Assembly (NCBI RefSeq): GCF_004403465.1 | Contig: NZ_SOGQ01000019.1 | Coordinates: 62,001-126,000, forward strand | Direction: 5' to 3' | Length of the DNA: 64,000 nt | Origin: Cryobacterium sinapicolor | GTDB lineage: Bacteria > Actinomycetota > Actinomycetes > Actinomycetales > Microbacteriaceae | Shown here: positions 47,548 to 57,463 of the stretch, in pieces | How the letters are laid out: each line of letters opens with the position of its first letter | Numbering within the stretch: the first letter of the stretch is position 1 | Position numbers and translations under genes: made by a program | The notes under the pieces: model-generated | What the model was told of the DNA's origin: nothing | What the model saw: only the letters and a program-made list of their open reading frames with translations | The model's database searches: none

Positions 47548-47635
47548 GTTTAAGCCTGTGTTGTTTAAGCCCGTGTTGTGAAGGCCCGTGTTGTATGGCC
47601 CGTGTTGTAAGGCCCGTGTCGCTGAGGCCCGTGTA
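47548..47635. repeat. Six 14-15-bp tandem repeats after groEL
   Basis: Units beginning at 47548, 47563, 47578, 47593, 47607 and 47621 vary around GTGAAGGCCCGTGTT. They lie between convergent groEL and the WXG100 gene. Confidence 0.85.
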
Positions 47636-47649
47636 GTGAACCGGTGGCG

Positions 47650-47940
47650 CTAGCGCAGGAAGAGACGCGCGTTGGCCTGCTCGATCTCGGCGTACTGGTG
47701 GCCGGCCTGGTTCAGAGCCAGGTTCAGCCCCTCCGCGCTCTGCGCGACCTGCTGTTGGGTGGCGCGCCAGTCCGAGACCGCGGCCTGGAACGCGGTCGCC
47801 GCCTGGCCCGACCACGACCCCTCCAGCGCGGTCAGCTGGGCGATGAGCCCGGCAACCTCGCTCTGGATGCGCCCGATCGTGGCTCGTGCCACGGAGGTGG
47901 TGTGGAGCACTGCTTCGCTGTCGACCTGGTAACGGGTCAT
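47650..47940 (-). CDS. WXG100 family protein
   Basis: A 96-residue helical hairpin protein of the ESAT-6/WXG100 type, with the turn ALEGSWSGQAATAF (W-S-G) near residues 39-52. Such proteins are usually exported by type VII secretion as dimers; no secretion genes are nearby. The ATG at 47940 is preceded by AAAGGA. Confidence 0.9.
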   Translation of the reverse strand: MTRYQVDSEAVLHTTSVARATIGRIQSEVAGLIAQLTALEGSWSGQAATAFQAAVSDWRATQQQVAQSAEGLNLALNQAGHQYAEIEQANARLFLR

Positions 47941-48084
47941 GGGGATCCTTTCGGCAGGGGGAGATGCCGATCAGACTACGGAACGACTGACGGCCCCTGC
48001 CGCCGACTGCCGCTCAGGCGGGGTAAGTCGCCCGTCCGAGCCTCGGGGGAGGAGCCACCGAGGCGCGCCGAGAGGTGAGGCGCG

Positions 48085-49800
48085 CTAGGAAGTGATGACG
48101 GGGGCGACGCGCTGGGGGGCGCTCGGGGAGCACGCCAACGGGAACCAGACCCGGAAGGTCGCACCGCCGCCGGGGGTTTCCACGACCTGCACGGAGCCAT
48201 TGTGGCTGGCGACGATCGAGGCGACGATCGCCAGACCGAGACCGCTGCCGCCGGTCTCCCGAGCACGGGAGGTGTCGGCCCGCCAGAACCTCTGGAAGAT
48301 CTTGTCCCTGATCTGCGGAGGGATGCCCTCGCCATGGTCGATGACGGCGATGGAGGCGCGCTGGTTGTGGCGGTCGACCGCGACCTCGAGTTCGACCGGG
48401 CTGTCCGCGGGGCTGAAGCGCAGGGCGTTACCCATCAGATTCGTGATGACCTGGCGGATCTTGTTCTCCTCGGCCATCACCACGGCCTGCACGGTGCACG
48501 GCTCGGTGAGGGGAGGGTGTTCCGGCGCCGGCGGCGGGACATCCGTCTTCTTGGGTTTGCGGGTGCGCAGACGCGCCAGGGTGGCCCCGGCGAAGGAGAC
48601 CGAGCCGCCCACCGCTGGGTTCGGCTCTTCGGTCTTCGGTCCTGGTCCGGGGTCAGAGGGCACCTCGCCCGTGGAGTGGGCGAGATCGATGGCGGGGCGT
48701 TCGGTGGTGTCCTCGATCTCGGCGGGGATCGGCGTGATGACGGTGATGGTGCGACCGGGGGAGGAGGCCATGGCGTCGAGCGCCGCGTCTCGGGCGAGTG
48801 GCATCAGGTCGACCGGTGCGAGGGTCAGCGGCTTCGTCTCGTCGAGCCGGGCCAGTTCCAGCAGGTCCTCCACAAGACCGCCCATGCGGATCGCTTCCTT
48901 TTCGATCCGCTCCATGGCCTGTGCGATTTCTTCCGGCGTCTGCAGGGCACCCATCCGGTAGAGCTCGGCGTAACCGCGCACCGAGACGAGGGGAGTGCGC
49001 AGCTCGTGGCTGGCATCACCGACGAAACGGCGCATCTGGTCGATGGTGCGCGCCCGGTCCTTGAAGAGGCGGTCAATGCGGCTCAGCATGGTGTTGAGCG
49101 ATCGGTTGAGGCGCCCGACCTCGGTGTTCGGGGTGGCACCGCCGAGCCGCTGGCTGAAGTCACCGTCGGCGATGGCCGCGGCAGTGCGTTCCACCTCGCG
49201 CAGCGGTGCGAAGGTGGTTGTCACGAGAAGCCGGGTGAGCAGGGCTCCCACCAGCACGACGCCGAGCCCGAAGCCCAGGAATATGGTCAGGTAGGTGGCC
49301 ATCGTGTTCTCGGTCGGCTTCAATGAGACAGCCATGACCAGCGTACCCAGGGTGCCCTGCGGCGAGATCACGAGCGGAACGGCGACCGCCAGAAACTCGG
49401 TGTCGTGCGCCGAGTCTTCCAGCGTCATCGTCCGGCCGTCGAGCTCCATCACCGTTTGCAGGTCGAGCGGTCCGGTCACGGTCGGAATCTCACTGCGCGG
49501 GACATCCCGCCAGGTGTGGTCCTTGAGGCTGCCGTGTTCGTCGTACAGGGCGACGTAGTAGTCCGAGGAGACCACGGCCGTCGTTCCCTGGCCGAGAGCG
49601 GCGGCCGAGTAGCTGTTCGAGGCCGACTGCGCATCGATCTGCAGCTGGGAATCGACCTGCTGGATCACGTACTGGCGCAGCATGGCCATCGTGCCGATGC
49701 CGGAGACAAGCAGTCCGAGCGTGAGCATCAGGACCGTGACGCCCGTGATCTTGGAGCGGAGGGAGACGCGGCTCCATCGCTCCGTTAGTGACTGATGCAT
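48085..49800 (-). CDS. HAMP-domain sensor histidine kinase
   Basis: A 571-residue kinase with two membrane helices (residues about 17-40 and 167-192) around an extracellular sensor, a HAMP domain (about 193-245), a HisKA domain with His265 in DASHELRTPL and a HATPase domain (N-box ITNLMGNALRF, GGSGLGLAIV). The layout resembles TcrY/MprB kinases. Odd: residues about 363-435 form a Pro/Glu/Lys-rich, low-complexity stretch (STGEVPSDPGPGPKTEEP) inserted between HisKA and the N-box. Coupled to the response regulator 30 bp upstream. Confidence 0.92.
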   Translation of the reverse strand: MHQSLTERWSRVSLRSKITGVTVLMLTLGLLVSGIGTMAMLRQYVIQQVDSQLQIDAQSASNSYSAAALGQGTTAVVSSDYYVALYDEHGSLKDHTWRDVPRSEIPTVTGPLDLQTVMELDGRTMTLEDSAHDTEFLAVAVPLVISPQGTLGTLVMAVSLKPTENTMATYLTIFLGFGLGVVLVGALLTRLLVTTTFAPLREVERTAAAIADGDFSQRLGGATPNTEVGRLNRSLNTMLSRIDRLFKDRARTIDQMRRFVGDASHELRTPLVSVRGYAELYRMGALQTPEEIAQAMERIEKEAIRMGGLVEDLLELARLDETKPLTLAPVDLMPLARDAALDAMASSPGRTITVITPIPAEIEDTTERPAIDLAHSTGEVPSDPGPGPKTEEPNPAVGGSVSFAGATLARLRTRKPKKTDVPPPAPEHPPLTEPCTVQAVVMAEENKIRQVITNLMGNALRFSPADSPVELEVAVDRHNQRASIAVIDHGEGIPPQIRDKIFQRFWRADTSRARETGGSGLGLAIVASIVASHNGSVQVVETPGGGATFRVWFPLACSPSAPQRVAPVITS

Positions 49801-49830
49801 AGAACGCCAGTGTATGGGCGCAGCCTGTGA

Positions 49831-50523
49831 CTACGCCTTGGCGGCCTTGAGCATGTAGCCGAAGCCGCGCTTGGTCTGGATGAGAGGTTCGGTCGAATGC
49901 GCATCCACCTTGCGGCGAAGGTACGAGATGTAGGACTCGACGATGCCGGCGTCGCCGTTGAAGTCGTACTCCCAGACGTGGTCCAGGATCTGAGCCTTCG
50001 ACAAGACCCGGTTCGGGTTGAGCATCAGGTAGCGCAGGAGCTTGAACTCGGTGGGGCTGAGTTCAATGGGGGCCTCGCCGACCAGGACCTCGTGGGTGTC
50101 CTGGTCCATGGTGAGTTCGCCGGCGCGGATGACCGCGTCCTCGTCGGCGTGCATCGTGCGGCGCAAGATCGCCTTGATCCGGGCGACGATCTCGTCGAGG
50201 CTGAACGGCTTGGTGACATAGTCGTCGCCGCCGACCGTCAGGCCGGTGATCTTGTCCTCGGTGTCGTCCTTCGCCGTGAGGAAGAGGATCGGGGCCGTGT
50301 AGCCGGCGGAGCGCAGGCGCTTCGTCACGCCGAAGCCGTTCATGTCCGGCAACATGACGTCCAGGATGATGAGGTCGGGTTCTTCCTCGAGCACGGCCGA
50401 GATCGCCTGGGCGCCGTTTCCGACGGCTCGCACGGCGAAGCCCGCGAAGCGCAGGCTGGTGGTGAGGAGATCCCGGATGTTGGGTTCGTCGTCGACAATA
50501 AGAATGCGAGGGCCGTCAGTCAT
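49831..50523 (-). CDS. OmpR-family response regulator of the kinase pair
   Basis: A 230-residue regulator with receiver Asp55 in LIILDVMLPD, TKPFS lysine and a winged helix (IELSPTEFKLLRYLMLNPNR, ILDHVWEYDFNGDAGIVESY). The sequence is of the TcrX/MprA-like group. First gene of the two-gene operon with the kinase; signal unknown. Confidence 0.94.
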   Translation of the reverse strand: MTDGPRILIVDDEPNIRDLLTTSLRFAGFAVRAVGNGAQAISAVLEEEPDLIILDVMLPDMNGFGVTKRLRSAGYTAPILFLTAKDDTEDKITGLTVGGDDYVTKPFSLDEIVARIKAILRRTMHADEDAVIRAGELTMDQDTHEVLVGEAPIELSPTEFKLLRYLMLNPNRVLSKAQILDHVWEYDFNGDAGIVESYISYLRRKVDAHSTEPLIQTKRGFGYMLKAAKA

Positions 50524-50681
50524 GACCTTAGTATCTGCGCGTTAGCTGGATGTTCGCTGAAAAAGCCCGGCATGCGCACCGGCGGGTACGTTGGCGGGCA
50601 GATCACGCACCGCTCGCCTCCCGGATGAGAGCATGGCACTGGACGAACTGCTCGCCGGCGCACCCGACTGAAGGAACTGAC

Positions 50682-51590
50682 ATGGACAACGCGACCACTG
50701 AACCTGGCCCGACGCTGCCCGACCTGATCCATCCGCTGCGGCTGATAGGCGGGCGACTGTTCGACTTTTCCCGTGAGGTGGCCGTGATGGCCATTGTCAA
50801 CCGCACGCCGGATTCCTTCTACGACAGGGGGGCGACCTTCGCCCTCGATGAGGCCGTGAAGGCAGCCCGCCGCGCCATCGTGGACGGCGCCGACTGGATC
50901 GACATCGGTGGGGCGAAATTCGCGCCCGGCCCGTCGATCCCGATCGAGGAGGAGATCGACCGGGTCGTCCCGGTGATCGAGGCCCTGCGCGGCTCGGGCG
51001 TCATCATCTCCGTCGACACCTTCCATCCCGCCGTGGCGCGCGCCAGCCTGGTTGCCGGCGCCCACGTGATCAACGACACCACCGGGGTGCATGATCCGGC
51101 CATGGCTGACGTCGTCGCGGACAGCGATGCGACGCTTGTGATCACCCACAGCCTCGCGCCGCCGCGCACGCCGTGGCCCGTGCCCACCTACGGAGACGTG
51201 GTGGGTGAGGTCTTGGCCTTCCTGCAGGAACGGGTCGAGCTGGCGCTCGGTCGCGGTGTTCCGGCCTCCCGCATCATCGTCGACCCGGGGCACGACCTGA
51301 ACAAGAACACCTACCACTCGCTCGAGCTGACCCGGAGGCTTGGCGAGATCACGGCGCTCGGCTACCCGACCTTGGTGGCGGTGTCGAACAAAGACTTCAT
51401 CGGGGAAACGCTGAACCGGGAGCGGGGCGACCGGGTCGAGGGATCGCTCGCCGCCGCCGTTTACAGCATCCTGCAGGGCGCGCGGATCGTGCGGATGCAC
51501 GACGTCGTCGCCGCGGTCGACGCCGTGCGGATGACTGAGGCGATCCTGGGCTTCCGCGAACCGGCCTACGCGCGTCACAACCTGGCGTGA
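50682..51590 (+). CDS. Dihydropteroate-synthase-like protein, FolP2 type
   Basis: A 302-residue TIM-barrel protein of the DHPS family. The pterin-loop motifs deviate from true DHPS: VNRTPDSFYDRG instead of NVTPDSFSDGG, and GGAKFAPGPSI instead of GGESTRPG; later blocks are VISVDTFHPAVARA, GAHVINDTTG and RIVDPGHDLNKNT-like. These deviations are those of mycobacterial FolP2, which lacks DHPS activity. Start ATG 50682 follows AAGGAAC. It overlaps or abuts the RibD-like gene, suggesting a joint pterin-related task. Confidence 0.86.
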   Translation: MDNATTEPGPTLPDLIHPLRLIGGRLFDFSREVAVMAIVNRTPDSFYDRGATFALDEAVKAARRAIVDGADWIDIGGAKFAPGPSIPIEEEIDRVVPVIEALRGSGVIISVDTFHPAVARASLVAGAHVINDTTGVHDPAMADVVADSDATLVITHSLAPPRTPWPVPTYGDVVGEVLAFLQERVELALGRGVPASRIIVDPGHDLNKNTYHSLELTRRLGEITALGYPTLVAVSNKDFIGETLNRERGDRVEGSLAAAVYSILQGARIVRMHDVVAAVDAVRMTEAILGFREPAYARHNLA

Positions 51591-51592
51591 CG

Positions 51593-52306
51593 ATGCTGGA
51601 TCGTGACGAGCTGATCATCCGTTACCGGGTGACCGACCGCACCGTGCCGCACCTGCGGGTCAATTTCATCGCGAGCCTCGACGGCGCCGCCACCCGCAAG
51701 GGCGTGAGCGGCGGGCTCGGGAATCCCGACGACAAGCTCGTTTTCGTCACCCTGCGGATGCTCTCCGACGTGATCGTGGTCGGCGCGGGCACGGTGCGCG
51801 CCGAGGGGTACGGTGGCATCCGCCTGGACGCTGCGGATGCCGAGTGGCGGGTGGGGCAGGGACTCCCGGCGCAGCTGCCGGTCGCCGTCGTGTCCTCGCG
51901 GCTGGACCTCGACCTGACCCATCCGCTGTTCGCGGATGCCGCCGTGCGGCCGCTGGTCGTGACTCACGCGGCGTCGCCGCCGCAGCGACGCGCGGAACTC
52001 GCCACGGTGGCGGACGTGCTGGTCTGCGGGGAGGACGCCGTGGACCCGCACCGGATGCGGGCCGAACTGGCCCGGCGGGGCCTCCGGCAGATGCTCTGCG
52101 AGGGCGGGCCGAACCTGTTCGGCGCGATGATCGAGGCTGACGGCGTCGATGAGCTGTGCCTGAGCGTCAGCCCCGTGCTCGAGGGAGGCCCGGCGGGGCG
52201 GATCTCCGCCGGCGCCGCGGCCGTCACCCGGGAGATGTCCCTGCTGCACGTGCTGACCGCCGGCGACATGCTCTTCCTGCGCTACGCCCGCCGGACGGCA
52301 TCCTGA
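51593..52306 (+). CDS. RibD C-terminal-domain reductase
   Basis: The 237-residue protein is a stand-alone RibD_C/dihydrofolate-reductase-like domain without the deaminase part. NADPH-binding and fold motifs are visible: HLRVNFIASLDGAATRKG, DVIVVGAGTVRAEGYGG and RQMLCEGGPNLFG. Some such proteins (Rv2671) can act as dihydrofolate reductase. Start ATG 51593 or GTG 51587 (GTGA overlap with the previous stop). Substrate is not known. Confidence 0.86.
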   Translation: MLDRDELIIRYRVTDRTVPHLRVNFIASLDGAATRKGVSGGLGNPDDKLVFVTLRMLSDVIVVGAGTVRAEGYGGIRLDAADAEWRVGQGLPAQLPVAVVSSRLDLDLTHPLFADAAVRPLVVTHAASPPQRRAELATVADVLVCGEDAVDPHRMRAELARRGLRQMLCEGGPNLFGAMIEADGVDELCLSVSPVLEGGPAGRISAGAAAVTREMSLLHVLTAGDMLFLRYARRTAS

Positions 52307-52313
52307 CGCGTCC

Positions 52314-53969
52314 TCAGACGGCGACGGCCTGCGCGTCCAGGTTCTGCGAGTCGAGGATCGTGTAGGAGTAGCCCTGTTCGGCGAGGAAACGCTGGCGGTT
52401 CTGGGCGAAGTCCTGGTCGACGGTGTCGCGGGCCACGAGTGTGTAGAAGTTCGCGGAGAGACCGGACTCCTTCGGCCGCAACAGCCGGCCGAGGCGCTGG
52501 GCCTCCTCCTGGCGTGAGCCGAAGGAACCAGAGACTTGGATGGCGACGGTGGCCTCTGGCAGGTCGACCGAGAAATTCGCGACCTTCGACACCACGAGCA
52601 GATTCTCCTCGCCGACCCGGAAGGCCTGGTAGAGGCGCTCGCGTTCGTCGACGGGGGTCGCGCCGGTGAGCTTGGGGGCGTTCAGTGCCTCGGCGAGTTC
52701 GTCGATCTGGTCGAGGTACTGGCCGATCACAAGGATGCGTTCTCCGGGGTGCTTGGCCACCAGCCGCTTGACGACGTCGAGCTTCGCGGGTGCGGTCGCC
52801 GCCATCCGGTAGCGCTCGTCGTCGGCGGCGGCCGCATAGCTGAGCCGTTCGGACTGCGGCAGGTCGATGCGCACCTCGTAGCAGGAGGCCGGGGAGATGA
52901 AGCCCTGGGCCTCGATCTCCTTCCAGGGTGCGTCGAACCGCTTGGGCCCGATCAGGCTGAAGACGTCACCCTCGCGGCCGTCCTCGCGCACCAGGGTGGC
53001 GGTCAGGCCGAGGCGGCGCCGGGCCTGCAGCTCCGCGGTCAGCTTGAACACGGGGGCGGGCAGCAGGTGCACCTCGTCGTAGATGACGAGGCCCCAGTCC
53101 ATGGCGTCGAGCAGCTCGAGGTGCGCGTATTCGCCCTTCCGCTTTGCGGTGAGGATCTGGTAGGTCGCGATCGTGACCGGCTTGACCTCCTTGACCTGCC
53201 CGGAGTACTCACCGATCTCGTCGGCGGTGAGGGTAGTGCGCTTGAGCAGCTCGTCGCGCCACTGCCGGGCAGAAACGGTATTGGTGACGAGGATGAGTGT
53301 GTTGGTCTTGGCTGTGGCCATGGCCCCGGCCCCGACCAGTGTCTTGCCGGCCCCGCAGGGCAGCACGACCACGCCGGAACCGCCGTCGAAGAAGCTGGAG
53401 ACGGCCTTGTTCTGGTAATCGCGGAGCGCCCAGCCGTCTTCCTTGAGACCGATCGGATGCGGCGTTCCCGGCGTGTAGCCGGCGAGGTCCTCGGCCGGCC
53501 AGCCCAGTTTCACCAGTTCTTGCTTGAGTTGGCCGCGGGCCCACGGTTCAACCAGGAACGAGTCCGGCGACGGATGCCCGATCAGAAGGGGTGCGATTCG
53601 CCGGGCCCCGGCGATCTCGGTGAGCACGGCCTCGTCGTTGCTCTGCAAAATGAGTTGACCCTCGGCGTCGCGCTCGATGACGAGCCGGCCGTACCGGCCG
53701 ACCGTCTCGGTGATGTCGACGCTGACAGTCTGCGGGATAGCGAACTTCGAGTACTTTTCGAGCGTGGCCAGCATGTTCGATGCGTCGTGCCCCGCGGCGC
53801 GGGCGTTCCACAGACCCAACCGGGTGATGCGGTAGGTGTGGATGTGCTCGGGGGCACGCTCCAGTTCGGCGAAGACGGCCAGGTCGTGGCGCGCATCCTC
53901 GGCAAGAGGGTGGGCGACTTCGAGCAAAACCGTACGGTCACTTTGGACGATCAGAGGGCCATCAGACAT
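52314..53969 (-). CDS. XPB-type DNA repair helicase
   Basis: A 551-residue superfamily-2 helicase. An N-terminal helicase-associated domain is followed by ALRDYQNKAVSSFF, Walker A PCGAGKT (about residues 204-210), DEVH box (about 298-301), motif III LGLTATLVRED, and the second RecA fold with SRQEEAQRLGRLLRPK (motif VI). The family is homologous to eukaryotic XPB/ERCC3 and is present in actinobacteria. ATG at 53969 is preferred to the TTG three codons upstream. Just downstream of its partner gene. Confidence 0.94.
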   Translation of the reverse strand: MSDGPLIVQSDRTVLLEVAHPLAEDARHDLAVFAELERAPEHIHTYRITRLGLWNARAAGHDASNMLATLEKYSKFAIPQTVSVDITETVGRYGRLVIERDAEGQLILQSNDEAVLTEIAGARRIAPLLIGHPSPDSFLVEPWARGQLKQELVKLGWPAEDLAGYTPGTPHPIGLKEDGWALRDYQNKAVSSFFDGGSGVVVLPCGAGKTLVGAGAMATAKTNTLILVTNTVSARQWRDELLKRTTLTADEIGEYSGQVKEVKPVTIATYQILTAKRKGEYAHLELLDAMDWGLVIYDEVHLLPAPVFKLTAELQARRRLGLTATLVREDGREGDVFSLIGPKRFDAPWKEIEAQGFISPASCYEVRIDLPQSERLSYAAAADDERYRMAATAPAKLDVVKRLVAKHPGERILVIGQYLDQIDELAEALNAPKLTGATPVDERERLYQAFRVGEENLLVVSKVANFSVDLPEATVAIQVSGSFGSRQEEAQRLGRLLRPKESGLSANFYTLVARDTVDQDFAQNRQRFLAEQGYSYTILDSQNLDAQAVAV

Positions 53970-54008
53970 AGCCGTCAATCCTACGCCCGGTCAGCGTGAA
54001 CGCACGCA

Positions 54009-55886
54009 CTACGGTGCCGGCGTGATGCTGATGATGCTGGACAGCGGCAGGGTACGCTCGATGTCGGCGCGTCGGTCCCGGGCCCGGAAGCGCCCACCGC
54101 CCACACTGGCCGGCTCGAGCAGATAGTCGACCACCACGCCGCCGGGCATGGCGATGCTGACGACGACGGTCTGTTTCGCCTTGATCGCCGAGTCGAGCTG
54201 GCGGGCGAGCCAGGCATCCGCGGCCTGACCTTCACCGCCATCGGCGGCCCGCAGCTTCTCGACCAGGGCGACGGCGGGATCGGGGGCGTCCACGGGCAGG
54301 GCTCGGGCGCCGCTCTGGTGGCGGCGCAGATGCACGATTTCATGTGTCGCGTCCTCCGCGGCGACGGGGTAGCGCGCATCGCTGAGCGCCCAGAAAACCA
54401 CGTCGGCGGGGAACCGGCTGGTCAGCCGGCTGCCCTCGGCGGGCACGAGACCGAGCGAGGCGAGCGTCTGGTCCACGGCGATGGTGCTCAACAGGGCCGC
54501 ATCGTCGGATTGGACATAGGCCTGTGCCGGGGACTCCATCGGGTCGGTCGGCCCGACGCGCACGCGTCCATAGCGGGCGGCGGACTCCCGGATCAGGTAG
54601 TCGACGGGCTGTGGGATGCCGGTCAGGGATACGGTGCGCAGGAATTCGAGCAGTGACTCCGCGGTTTCGCCGGCCGCCAGGGCGCGGTTCACGGAGTTGG
54701 CGGTGATGCGGTAGCTCAGTGCCAGTTCGCGGCTCTCCACGTCGGCGAGCCCGCGCAGGCGGGTGTCGATCGAGGGGGCGAGCGGGCCGGGAGACACGAT
54801 CGACAGGTCATTCTGCAGGTACACCGCGCCGCCGGTCGGTGGCAGTGATGCCGCCATGGTCGCGACGGCCGCCTCGAGGTCGCCGGCCAGCACCGCGGCA
54901 CCGGCCGGGCTCGTGGTTTGGTGGGCGGTGATGCCGATCAGTTCCGCGTCCTCGGCGAACTCGGTGACCCGGTCGTCCATCCACTGGCCGCCGGCCGGGT
55001 AGAGCCAGGTCACGAAGCTGCGCAGCACGTCGCCCCAGGACACGCCGGGCCGGCGGGCGAGGATACCGCGCACATCCGGCGGCAGGGCCGCATGCCAGGC
55101 GTCGGCGAGGGTCGCCCAGCGGCGGGCGGTGCTCTCCAGCAACCAGGCCTCGCCGGTCTCGGTCTCGTTCCAGTAGCCGTCGGAGTGCACGATGAGCTCG
55201 GCTCGGGCCGCGGTCGCGACGAACGCGGGCACGGATTCGATGTCGACGCCCATCACGGCGGCGAGGCGTTTGGTGTCGGGCAGGCCGAGCCCGCCCCGGC
55301 TGAGTTCCCTGGCCGGTTCGCGGGCGAGCTCCGTGACCAGTTCGGCGATCGAGGACACCGCGGCGAAGGCGCGCTCCGCCGCCAGGCGGTCGGTGAACCG
55401 GGTGTCGGTCTTGTCGACGCTGGCCAGCGCGGCGGGTGCGGGCGTCGAGGCCAGCTCGAGTGCGGTCGGCAGGCCTTGGTCCGGCCAGGTCAGCAGCTGC
55501 GCGGCCACCGCCGGGTAGGGGCTGAAACGTCCGTCCGCCAGGCGTGCGAGCATGAGCGAATCCAGTTCGGCGGCTCGGCCGGCGACCTCGGCCACGTCGA
55601 CGGGCGAACCCGCCAGCTCGGAGAGGCGCTCGGCGAGATTGAACAGCGACGGTGCGGCATCAGTGCCGACCTCCGCTCCCTGGCCGAACTCACCGGCGAC
55701 GGCGAGGACGGCGAGGGTGGCCCGGTCGAGCCGTGCCAGCACCCGCTGGATCGCCTCCGGCTCGAGGAGAGCCTCGGCCAAGTCGAAGAAATCACGGATG
55801 CCGGTGGCCGAGACCGCGCGGATGTCGATCGTGCGACGCAACGTTGCGTCATCAAGCGCCCGAAGGCGCGAAGCGAGTGTGAGCAT
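54009..55886 (-). CDS. Helicase-associated domain protein (Helicase_C_3 type)
   Basis: A 625-residue protein with no Walker motif, so not a helicase itself. Helical N-terminal repeats (SRLRALDDATLRRTIDIRAV, IQRVLARLDRATLAVLAVAG) precede the conserved C-terminal block (AVYLQNDLSIVSPGPLAPSI, LRGLADVESRELALSYRITA, LLEFLRTVSLTGIPQPVDYL) of the Helicase_C_3 domain that XPB proteins carry. It lies directly upstream of xpb, 39 bp away, and probably assists it. Confidence 0.88.
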   Translation of the reverse strand: MLTLASRLRALDDATLRRTIDIRAVSATGIRDFFDLAEALLEPEAIQRVLARLDRATLAVLAVAGEFGQGAEVGTDAAPSLFNLAERLSELAGSPVDVAEVAGRAAELDSLMLARLADGRFSPYPAVAAQLLTWPDQGLPTALELASTPAPAALASVDKTDTRFTDRLAAERAFAAVSSIAELVTELAREPARELSRGGLGLPDTKRLAAVMGVDIESVPAFVATAARAELIVHSDGYWNETETGEAWLLESTARRWATLADAWHAALPPDVRGILARRPGVSWGDVLRSFVTWLYPAGGQWMDDRVTEFAEDAELIGITAHQTTSPAGAAVLAGDLEAAVATMAASLPPTGGAVYLQNDLSIVSPGPLAPSIDTRLRGLADVESRELALSYRITANSVNRALAAGETAESLLEFLRTVSLTGIPQPVDYLIRESAARYGRVRVGPTDPMESPAQAYVQSDDAALLSTIAVDQTLASLGLVPAEGSRLTSRFPADVVFWALSDARYPVAAEDATHEIVHLRRHQSGARALPVDAPDPAVALVEKLRAADGGEGQAADAWLARQLDSAIKAKQTVVVSIAMPGGVVVDYLLEPASVGGGRFRARDRRADIERTLPLSSIISITPAP

Positions 55887-55888
55887 TG

Positions 55889-56164
55889 CTACTCCTTATT
55901 CTGTCGTGCCTCACGAGCGCGACGCATGCCGGACATCACCATGAGGACGATGATCAGCACGAATCCGAGAGGCAATCCAAACAGCGGCAAAGCAAGCACC
56001 GCCGGCCAGACCCCCTGGCCGAAACCGTTGTCCGCCCCGGCCCCGGCCGCCGTGCCGATAATCACGGCAAGAAACGCGAGGATGGACAGACCCACCACAC
56101 CCGCAACCATGTAAGCAAGGATGCGTTCGAGCCGGCTGGCGGCGTGTGGAGTTTGATTGGTCAC
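55889..56164 (-). CDS. Small two-helix membrane protein
   Basis: From GTG 56164, a 91-residue protein with two hydrophobic segments (MVAGVVGLSILAFLAVIIGT and AVLALPLFGLPLGFVLIIVL) and a basic tail (MRRAREARQNKE). It ends 2 bp before the helicase-associated gene and is probably cotranscribed. Divergent from the cold-shock-domain gene. No named function. Confidence 0.75.
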   Translation of the reverse strand: MTNQTPHAASRLERILAYMVAGVVGLSILAFLAVIIGTAAGAGADNGFGQGVWPAVLALPLFGLPLGFVLIIVLMVMSGMRRAREARQNKE

Positions 56165-56257
56165 AGACTCAAGGATACGGGGCGGGAACCGGTCCGACCG
56201 AATAGGCTGGGTGTGGTTGGCGCGCATTCCGCGCGCCCGGAATCCAGCGAGGTCCAG

Positions 56258-56630
56258 ATGCCCACCGGCAAGGTCAAGTTCTACGACGAGGAGAAGGGTT
56301 TCGGCTTCATCACCTCTGATGACGGACACGAGGTCTTTCTCCACGCTTCTGCACTGCCCGCCGGAGTCACGGTCAAGGCGGGGACGAAGCTCGAATTCGG
56401 CATCGCCGATGGCAAGCGGGGCGCCCAGGCGCTGTCCGTTCGCGTTCTCGAGGCTCCGCCGAGCATGGTCAAGCTCAGCCGCAAGCCGGCTGACGACATG
56501 GCAATCATCGTCGAGGACCTCGTGAAACTCCTCGACGGCATCGGATCGAGCCTGCGTCGCGGCCGCTACCCCGACAAGGCCCACAGCCACAAGATCGCGG
56601 CCATGCTGCGCAAGGTCGCAGAGGAACTCG

Positions 56631-56638
<8 letters not shown>
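56258..56638 (+). CDS. Cold-shock-domain protein with C-terminal extension
   Basis: The 126-residue protein has a cold-shock domain (residues 1-66: [27 protein letters not shown]) and a helical extension of about 60 residues (MAIIVEDLVKLLDGIGSSLR) common to this actinobacterial group. GAGG lies upstream of ATG 56258. Its 3-prime end overlaps DUF3027 by 8 bp. Confidence 0.92.
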
Positions 56639-57359
<721 letters not shown>

Positions 57360-57463
57360 CCAGCCGCCGGAGCCCGCAAGAAGAGCCTTGCGGGCATCCG
57401 TTCGGGCTGGCAGCGGATCTGGCCGACGCTCACTGTCTTTCAGCCAGAGCCGCATTTCGAGGC

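Noticed and set aside
47650-47940. Type VII secretion locus
   Set aside because: Only one WXG100 gene is present; no EccC-type ATPase or other secretion component lies nearby.
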